Source of the DNA: Lytechinus variegatus | Lineage: Eukaryota > Echinodermata > Echinoidea > Temnopleuroida > Toxopneustidae | Assembly (NCBI RefSeq): GCF_018143015.1 | Contig: NC_054757.1 | Location: 1,618,001-1,682,000, forward strand | Direction: 5' to 3' | Length of the DNA: 64,000 nucleotides | Shown here: positions 55,925 through 64,000 of the stretch, piece by piece | Numbering within the stretch: the stretch's first letter is position 1 | Layout: each line of letters begins with the position of its first letter | The notes under the pieces: model-generated | The model's input: only the letters and a program-made list of their open reading frames with translations | Told to the model about the DNA's origin: nothing | Database searches by the model: none | Program-made: the position numbers and the translations under genes

Positions 55925-57794
55925 GGAATATGCCCTTTGACTGTTTCAGAATAAAAGTCGACTTTAATTATGTGATCTATAATTGTATTATGGCATCTCC
56001 GTAACCTTCACAGCACATTGCATATTTTCCCTGCCCACCAAGTATGTCTGCCCCTCTTCCACGCTCTTCTGCCTTTTTTTACGTGTTTTTGTTTTGAAGT
56101 TATGTGGAGGTCTTTCATATTGATAGTATTGACTCCATATCTTTTCCATTGAACCAGAATATCTGGCTGGGTTGTAGAATGGAAATGGACAAGTGGAGAA
56201 CCACATTTACTGTAGAAATTATATATTTGTATTCAACCAATTGAGTGTCTGTTGTTGGCATCTTCCTCCCTTTCAAGAAGTGCACAGTTGCACACGTTTT
56301 ATCAGGATCGATGTCCACAATTCTATCTTCAAGCAAATGTTTTGCTATAAGTAACAAAGATTTGCTCCGTTTCCATATTGTTAACCACATTTACTGTAGA
56401 AATTATGTATTTGTATTCAACAAATTGAATGTCTGTTGTTGGCATCTTCTTCCCTTTCAAGAAGTGCACAGTTGCACACGTTTTATCAGGATCGATGTCC
56501 ACAATTCTATCTTCAGGCAAATGCTTTGCTATCAGATACAAAGATTCGCTCCGTGTCCATATTGTTAACCACATTTACTGTAGAAATTATATATTTGTAT
56601 TCAAACAATTTAGTGTCTGTTGTTGAAATCTTCCTCCCTTTCAAGAAGTGCAAGTAGCACATGTTTTATCAGGATCGATATCCACATATATGGACTCTTG
56701 TCCCCTGCCTCTCGCTTGTCCATAAACTCGACATGGACAATATCCTTACTTTCCTCCTCCAATAGTGTGTACGTGCAGTACTGTGCACTAAATCCTGGCG
56801 AGTCGTTCCTCGTATCACCTACATAAAAGAGAAAAGAAAAAAGTTTTCAATGAAGATGACTGCAGAAAATTGTATTGTTGAGATCTCAGCTGTAAAAAGA
56901 GAAAGGAAATATAATAAAACTTTGATTTTCCTTCCAAGTGCACAGTATCTTCGTCTTCACAACAAACGTAATACTCAATAATAATGAGTCAATATTCAAA
57001 TAAATGTTTACTCACCACACACCACAACATGTTTCTCCTTGAGTTCATTGCCCTTCTCGCTTAAATAGTTGTTGAAGGTGTCCTCCACCTCTGGGCAAAT
57101 GTAGTGGCTCTGCATCGAGTGGAAAAGCCTGCTGGAGATAGGATGCAGGCCCATCACCTCCAACATGTGCCAGACCTTTAGGAAATTGTTGCCCGATACA
57201 AATATGGAGGTGGCTAACTTTACATCCCCTACATGGGTTCTGTTAATTGTTTCCTGGATGCAAAATCTATCATTGTGACCATTGCTGCAAGTCTGTGGAA
57301 GTCCAAATAATCCCTTTAAAAAATCAATTGAGTCTACTAGTCTACTTTTATTTTGATAATATTTATGTTACTGATTAGCCTCATTACACCTCATTTTTAG
57401 TTCATCAGCAACAACATCTGAAACTTGCTTCCCACTGAACTATTTTTAGTACATGTACTCACCTAAAATTTCCAGATTTCGCACGTGCCAATCACATTTT
57501 CGAATATGTGCCACGGCCCCCCTCTCTGAATTTCATTGATGATTATTTCGAAATTTTCAAAAAAAACAAAAAAGTGAACAGAAGAAAAAGAATCGTGGAG
57601 ATATGGAATATGATAAATATTACAATAACAGTTAATGAGAGTGATATAATATGATGAACTGGTGATTATGGCACCTTTGATTGGATAATTTTGGAAAATT
57701 GATGTGATGGGAGCCGTCTTGTGTAGATCCGTGATGAGAAATGACGGACGAGCTTGGTCTTGTTTTCATTGTAAGTTCGTTGAAGGTTCAATTG
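55925..57794 (-). pseudogene. Array unit 5: transposase-like gene fragments, cut at TTAA
   Basis: Exons 57284-57016 and from 56818. Two full 184-bp repeats plus a partial one at 56199-56690, sharing unit 1's variant (AAGCAAATGTTTTGCTATAA), so units 1 and 5 are closest there. The unit follows unit 3 as far as TTCAATTG and then a TTAA, where it stops and the element at 57799 begins. Confidence 0.78.
56199..56690. repeat. 184-bp tandem repeats (unit 5)
   Basis: Starts of AACCACATTTACTGTA at 56199, 56383 and 56567, an exact 184-base period. Within the first two copies the minus-strand frame reads LPEDRIVDIDPDKTCATVHF, possibly a relic exon. Confidence 0.88.
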
Positions 57795-58011
57795 TTAAAG
57801 GAGACATACGAAGAATCTAAAGTATTTTAGAATCAGTTTTCGCAGTCATTATTGTAAAGGGGAAGTATTTTTAATCAGATTCATAACTTCACTTTTCAAA
57901 ATAATGATCCTTGCACCGGTATAGAGTTTGCAGAAATCAGCTCTCAAAAATGATTTATTTTCATGCCATATTTCTGCCTTCGTCCCGTCCTCCGGTGAGC
58001 TCCAGTTTGAG

Positions 58012-58019
58012 TGACGTCA
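58012..58019. promoter_or_regulatory. Perfect CRE palindrome TGACGTCA
   Basis: A full cAMP-response-element consensus 123 bases before the ATG of the P2X7-domain gene, in a locally GC-richer stretch (58000-58090). The position suits a proximal promoter. Activity is not shown. Confidence 0.45.
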
Positions 58020-58142
58020 CACAATAGATCGGTGATCAGCTGAGCTAGCTGCCAGCTGCAGCAGAAATCCTCACATCCATTCACTTTGCGTGTACTTTGA
58101 TTTTGTCTCAACCGGTGCCGCTGGTACGGTATTGCGAGCAAA

Positions 58143-60211
58143 ATGACGGCTGTTGATGAGGAAATTGAATTTTTGGATATGGACATTGACATCAGTGACG
58201 AAAGTGATTATAATGACAGCGATGACGATGATGATGGGGAAGTAGGAGAGCTTGAAGGAGAAGAAGAGGAAAGACTCGTTGATGAACGAGATCAAATTCC
58301 GCAACCTTACCAGCACGAACCAGAGCCTGTGCAGCCGCCGGAACCGGGTGCGATACCTCTCGGTGATGGTGTGGGCTTTCGTGGAAACAGAGACATTACT
58401 CGTCTCGACCCAAGGAATACCGATAACTGGTAAGTTTCACTCTATCACCATGCCTATTATTTTTTCTTGATAGTTGCAGCCAAGTGAACTAGGATTTGGT
58501 CTGTCTGTCTCCAACATCAAATTGCTTTGATATTTTGAAGTTACTTTGAACTTTGAGTTTGATTGTATGATGGTCATTATTCATTGGGCCCCAATCTGCA
58601 CACCTAACAATTTGAGTGAAGATTTAACATGAATTTCTTTTATTTCACAAAATCTTTTGGTTAATAGTGTTCCTTATATTATTACGAGTAAGTGTACCAA
58701 ATTTCTCATTAAAAAATGAAAGCAAATATGAGATTTTCTTGAAAAAAAATTTTCAGAATGAAAAAAATGGTACCTCAAGTCAAGGCCCCATGTCTGCGCA
58801 CTCATTCTTTTTGCACACGATTCTGGGATTTTTAATGACAAAAGCTGCATTTTTAGGCCATCACATTAAATGCCCTGAATTTATTATTTTTCCACCATTT
58901 TGAGTCGGATTTTTTTTTAATGAATACCTGTCTATGTATTGCCTGTGTAAAGTTCGCGCTCGTTGCGTATCTTCTTTTACTAGAATCGCGCAGATACGTG
59001 GGTAGGCAGACTTGGGAGACCGCGCAGACATGGGGGAACTGACTTGTACCATGCCATGGTTTGGGCAAGTATAGTTTGTCTCAGTCAATAACCATGTTTC
59101 TCTCTTCTGACTTATTGCCATTGGGCAGTTTTGATACTATTTTTAGTGTAAATGCGCTACCGGTATGTCAAGTCAATGTGATGTTTAATTTGTTTATTTA
59201 CTTTTTTTCGTGTGTGCTTGCCTATTTATATACAGGTGTCAGTGCGGCCATTGCGAGATTTTACCGTCGTTCAATGTTGGAGACTGTCTCTGCTGCAGAG
59301 AAATTGCAGAGGTGGCAAAAGAGGGGGAAGGCGTGGAGTGCATCACCCAAGCTCGGGATTTTTATCCAGCCATACTCAACCCCGTAACATTGTACATTGC
59401 ATGGCAACATTTCACGGAAAGGTGGCGAAGGCAGGCAAGAGCATTTGGTGCTCGAAACAATGAGTAAGTTAAAAAATCAAAATATGTATATTGATTCAAC
59501 TAATTATATCTACGTGTAGATCTATGTCTCAATATTTAATTTTTTAATCTTGTTTGAGTCTGAATATAAACAGCCTCTAAGATCACCATCCATGAGCCAG
59601 AGAACACGAAATAGATTTACATGGGAGTCAGCAGCTTCTGTACATGTACCTGAATTGTAGAGCAGCAGATACCTGTACCGTTGCCTGTTAATATTTCCCA
59701 TGACTTTTGATAGGGATGGAGTACATGAAATGGTTGTATAAATTTGATAGTTCATAATTTTTTATTGTAGAATTATACGTGAATAGGCTTACATGTACAT
59801 TGATCTTTTTTTTTTGTAACTAGATTTACTAAATGGTTGTACATATATTTGATTGCTGTTTGTTCATGCTATTCTTTTATCAACAAATTATTAGCCTAGA
59901 ATTACAGATGGATCTAGGCTTACATTAATCAGGGATTTTCAAACTAATTTAGCATACAGGTTTTTTGCAATTCTGGCCAATGAATCTGTAAAATGTTTTT
60001 ATAACATTTCTTTTTTTCACTATTGCTTACACGTACATACAGGAAATATCGATATGTTGCCTATCGCCAATTTGTTAGGTGGTGCTGGGGCATCTTGGGC
60101 AAAGACATCAGAGTACAGCTCCCTGCTTGCGTCCAGGCCATCATCAAGAATACATATCCAGATGGAAATAACATCTATCGAGGTACTGTGCTGAGACGGC
60201 TGGAAATTTGA
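58143..60211 (+). CDS. P2X7-type C-terminal (ballast) domain protein, 3 exons, 227 aa
   Basis: Exons 58143-58429, 59236-59463 and 60043-60211, all GT-AG with matching phases (2, 2). Exon 1 encodes an acidic, low-complexity N-terminus (runs of Asp/Glu such as DSDDDDDGEVGELEGEEEE) and then a Pro-rich linker. From the exon 1/2 junction the domain begins: WCQCGHCEILPS, DCLCCREIAEV, a conserved ECIT, then KYRYVAYRQFVRWCWG, LGKDIRVQLPACVQAIIKNTYP. These Cys clusters (CxCxxC and CxCC) and the YRQFxRW...LPACV block match the cytosolic C-terminal domain of P2X7 receptors as I know it. There is no channel domain or transmembrane segment, so this is not an ion channel. Stand-alone versions are multicopy in many invertebrates; function unknown. 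The intact frame suggests a young or maintained gene. Confidence 0.88.
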
Positions 60212-63049
60212 TTCACAAACTATAACGTTTTTGTGTTCTCTCTACATGAATTTGCTGGACTCATTTTCTGTGATACTTTTTTCACCTTTTTTGTATAAGT
60301 TGCAGTGTTCTTTTTACATTCCGGTAATGGTAATTCTCTTATAGTTATTAATAGATATTTATAACATGTACCAATCTTTGTCCAAATAAGAAATAATGTA
60401 CAGTAGGACTATAGAAATCTGCATGACATCATGGGCAAAATTCAGCTACATGTAAGAGTTAAAAATGACTTGCATAATATGGATCTTTGTAATTTTGATA
60501 CAATTTTCATTGTAGTACCATGAGAACCTTTATTATGATTGATTAGCCATGTGGTAGTTGGCAAAACTGCCAAGTTACTTTGAGAATATTCTTTTTGTGT
60601 AAAGACTTGTGATTTTTCAACATATCGCTTCAGAACAACTCAAATTAAGTCATAGGACACAGTGATGCAAGAATCATTCATCAGTCTTAGATTGGGGGGG
60701 GGGGGGTGCAAGTACAACTTATGCTCATACATGTACATGGAAAAAAGGTAGCAAAATTGCTGAAATCAGGAAATCTACATTTTCATTATATTTTTTAATG
60801 AACAATACATGCAGTACAGTGTATTTACTGCTTTGTTTCTCTCACCTATTATGAATTTCCTCATTTCAGCTTGATGATGGAAGACTTACCACAGATACTC
60901 TTGTTTCTCTTGCCATGTAAATTTTGTAGTTTTATCTCAGGTATACAAGTTGGCCAAATGGTATACTGTCAAGATCTTTCAACTAATGTAAACCAAATAT
61001 CATTACTAGATATTATCAATCAGCATTAGAATTTTATAATTAGGTAAAGTATGTTGATGACTTTGCCTTTTCATGGCAGCTGGTATTGTTCTTGAGGTGT
61101 AAAGAATTTATGGAACAATTTGGTTCTAAGTTCAAACGGATATCTTTACATGTAGGGCCTACATGTGTCTTATAAATACAAACAGCTTTCCAATTCATGT
61201 TACCTGTGAATCTGAACTGTTATTCCTTTTTTCCCCTTATGTTCTTTCATGGATATTTCATAAGTCTATTTCAATATATATTATGAAGTACATGTACATA
61301 TTATTTTCATATATTTGTATTTATCTTTTTTTTGCAATATGATGTCAGACTTGCTGCAAATAATCTTGTCACATAGATTTTGCGGTGTTTAATCAGGGTT
61401 TTTCTTTTGTAACAACTAAGCCAATATTTATAACATGATAAATACACGATGACCTATTTTTTCAAATTGCCAGTTAACATTGGGGTATATTTTTTTTCAA
61501 ATATGACATTTTCAGAATATATCTGCAGAGAATAGAAAGCTTTATCATACTATCAAACTCACTAGTAGAACGGATATGAATGTATGAAATGTATTGTGAA
61601 AGGATAAATGTACTTGTGAACAAAAAAAAAAAAAATACTATACATAAATACAAAAATAAATACTAATAACTTTGATATGAAATCATTTATTCAACTGCCT
61701 CCATCAAAGTGCTCTTTTACATACCAATCAAAATTTAGCAGTCTTGCCAATTCAACAAAGTGTAGATGTGGTTACAAATTTTATCAAAACAAGGACCATT
61801 CCATTTGTTTGACAACACAAACTGGTTTTTAATGCAATGTAACACCTTGCTTCTAGCCAGTACTTCCTCCTGATATTATCAAGCAATGTTGTATTATTCA
61901 CAACAGACTGCCTACACTTTTCTTACATACAGCTACTTGTATATTCTATTACTTTGGCAGAAGTACTCCCACGGATATTCACATCATCAAAATAACAAAA
62001 AATTGAAAACACATTTTTTATCAACAAATCATACAGTTTGGTCAAGCTTTATCATAATAGTACAGGCAGAGGCTGCCATATCTATGCTGTTACACTAAGT
62101 TAGATGTAAGGAGACAGGAATTTTTTTCAGTGCCAAAAGATTTGTTCATATGCTGAAAAGTATGTAGGTTCACAACAATAGAAGCCGGTATGGGCCAGTC
62201 TAGCCCACACAAACTAATTGACCTGTGCTGGCATTTAAATTGAAAAAAAAAAATCATGTATATACATTATACAGCTAACAAAGACACCACAGGAAAAAGT
62301 ATACCTATTCACAGCAGACTTTTCCAGCTAACACGGGCATTGCTCAACAAATGTGATTTCCCTACTGAATTTGAATGATTTATGAATATTTCATGCATAT
62401 GAATGTGCTTAGACTGATGTGTAATATGAAAAACATCTGCATGAGAAATACCTGTTTGTATAGCTAATAAGCTCCGGTAATTCAGTGCATAGAATCAGCA
62501 TAAACCATGGTTCTAAAGTTACTTTTACTGACCATTATGGGTCACAGTTTGATCTTTGATGGTAGAGAGAAAATACAATGTACTATTGTGCAAGTACAAT
62601 GTAGATTGGTGAATTTTTTTTTAACCTTTGCTCACAGTAACAAGATGACACCCCAAGTCAAATTACTATCGAAAAGAAATAGAATCAACGGATATCTCTG
62701 TAATACCCCTGAAATAGAATTTAGAATATATCTTTCAGTTGTCTTGTCCTGCCTATCACATTATCATGACATTGCCACACTTATTAATATTTACAAATGC
62801 ATACAAATCAAGACTACAACTGAGGATGAATGACATAGTTGGACTTGGGAAAAGCAAAATAACTGTCGAGAAAAATATAAACAGAGCTAGTCAATCTAAT
62901 TAGCTTGATCAGGGATTTTTCTTTTCAACATTTCATACAACACTAACTGATGCTTCAAACAAACTAATGGTTCCAGCAGTGATAAAAGACAAGTGAAACT
63001 TTCAGTAATAAAGGAAATAGTATTCTAAACACAGTCGATTCTATTCCTT
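60212..63049. other. Non-coding interval between the two convergent genes
   Basis: AT-rich with a G13 run near 60697, a poly-A tract at about 61621 and several plus-strand AATAAA sites (for example near 61656). No exon with recognisable protein was found on either strand. It must hold both 3' UTRs. Confidence 0.45.
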
Positions 63050-63723
63050 CTATTCCATGGCAAATCGATGATGTGCTAGTGCCTTCTGAATAGCCTCCTC
63101 CCTGTCTGGCCTCTCATATTTCGATGACAGTGGCGGTTTGTTTTGCAGCTCTTCCATTTCAGAGCGGAGTTTCTGCTTTCCAGAAACGAGTCGTACTGTC
63201 TCCACCATCAAAGCATTCACATACTCTATATTGGGAATGAAAATTGTAGAACAGTTTTCTGGTTAGATGACAATACTGATAAAGTGGTGACAATGTCTTA
63301 TTTGCATTTATTTATATGGCTCTAGGTAAAGATATTCCTTCTGTGATACTAGACTATGCATAGTGCCATGTTTAATTACCTTCAGACTTTGAAACACTGT
63401 GGGATGTGCATATGAAATGCAGTGTTAGACAAAACAAAAGATGTGTAGTAATTCACAAAAAAAAAAAATTACACAGATTGATACAATTAAATACTTCCAT
63501 AAAATCTTTTGAACAGTATTTCCTACATGAGACATAACTACTTTGATTCATTAGTCATTAATAAATAAACATACCAAAAGTACATGCAGTTAGCACCTTG
63601 CTGACAGTTTGACGACCTTCTTTGGCTTTCTGATAGGTGACACGGTAGATTGGTGACCCATCAGACTTTGTTGCTTGAGAGCGGTCTGAATTCTCGTTCC
63701 AGTGCAGAGCTGCAAGATACAGT
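63050..63723 (-). CDS. C-terminal two exons of a transposase-like gene (runs off the window)
   Basis: Exon 63723-63575 reads LYLAALHWNENSDRSQA, then YRVTYQKAKEGRQTVSKVL and TACTF; exon 63225-63050 continues EYVNALMVETVRLVSG and ends HHRFAME before TAG. Both junctions are GT-AG and phase-consistent. The ALHxNEN...RxxA and ACTFxYVxxLM blocks are what I recall at the C-terminus of the same family whose DSPGFSAQYCTYT block is in the neighbouring array. Frames are intact. The 5' exons lie beyond 64000. Function as a transposase is inferred from family resemblance; the catalytic region is not visible in this copy. Confidence 0.68.
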
Positions 63724-64000
63724 CTGTAAAAAAAATAAAATAAACAGAAGTCTTTATAGAGAAATATTTTTGAAACAGTATCAAATAAACAGTGTCTCCT
63801 GATTCCTTATTTGTATGAATATTTTCTTGAATTCATTTTTAACATGTTTAAAAAAAATCAATCTTGAGGAGCATTTATGTATTCTACAGGAAAAAATAAA
63901 AAGAGAATGGGAGAAAAATAGAAAAAAAATAAAAGCAAAGAATAAAAGGACTCTGGTATTTGAAGTAGGTTTAGGATCTGGTGACAGCTGAAGGAATATT
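63724..64000. other. Intron of the minus-strand transposase-like gene
   Basis: No further exon could be recognised upstream of the 63723 acceptor (minus-strand TTTTTTTACAG) before the window ends. Confidence 0.4.

Larger units (their letters stand above)
57795..64000. mobile_element. Candidate TTAA-targeting two-gene DNA transposon, left end and most of its body
   Basis: The array sequence TTCAATTGTTAA continues in unit 3 with TGGGGG, but here the TTAA (57795-57798) is followed by AGGAGACATACGAAGAATC, which is foreign to the array. The switch falls exactly at TTAA, as expected of an insertion by a TTAA-specific element (piggyBac- or Kolobok-type target choice). The other TTAA elements in the window also start AG. 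Inside are a plus-strand P2X7-domain gene and a convergent minus-strand transposase-like gene. The right end is beyond 64000, so element status is inference. Confidence 0.5.

Overview
This is an AT-rich window of an animal nuclear genome. It has multi-exon genes with GT-AG introns, tRNA-derived SINEs, CR1/L2-type LINE tails, a DIRS-type retroelement and many inverted-repeat DNA elements. The gene content (TTC19, the ciliary gene BBS12, a P2X7 C-terminal-domain gene) and the repeat style suggest a marine invertebrate deuterostome, most likely an echinoderm. That placement is inference; no search was run.

Layout. 1-5300: no coding exon seen; it holds a TTAA-flanked MITE, GA-rich simple repeats and small palindromic elements. 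5301-20368, minus strand: a complete eight-exon TTC19 gene. Every splice phase fits and the product is 417 aa. Its introns carry a 2.3-kb element with minisatellite arms and an 8-bp target duplication, two LINE fragments, SINEs, MITEs and a 350-bp foldback. 20369-24917: GC-rich probable promoter region and long non-coding DNA. 24918-44355, plus strand: eleven exons of BBS12 (920 aa read; the first coding exon was not found). TTC19 and BBS12 lie head to head. BBS12 introns contain two elements with similar GGGTCA-type ends (31745-36540 and 40209-43076), SINEs and a dead tandem copy of one exon. 44356-48611: a DNA element nested in a SINE, and another TTAA MITE.

48612-57794: head-to-tail array of near-identical units, each with the same minus-strand exon fragments of a transposase-like family (GDxRNDSPGFSAQYCTYT signature), nested 184-bp tandem repeats, and one DIRS-type reverse-transcriptase fragment at a unit junction.

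57799-64000: the last array unit is cut exactly at a TTAA. To its right lies a three-exon, apparently intact gene for a 227-aa acidic protein with a P2X7-type C-terminal Cys-rich domain (plus strand). Convergent to it are the last two exons of a gene that resembles the C-terminus of the same transposase-like family (minus strand, running off the window). My main hypothesis is that these form one TTAA-targeting DNA transposon with a P2X7-domain passenger gene. The right end of the element is outside the window, so this cannot be proven here.

How the genes relate: TTC19 (mitochondrial complex III upkeep) and BBS12 (chaperonin-like BBSome assembly factor) are ordinary host genes and may share a divergent promoter region. 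The right-hand quarter is mobile-element territory.
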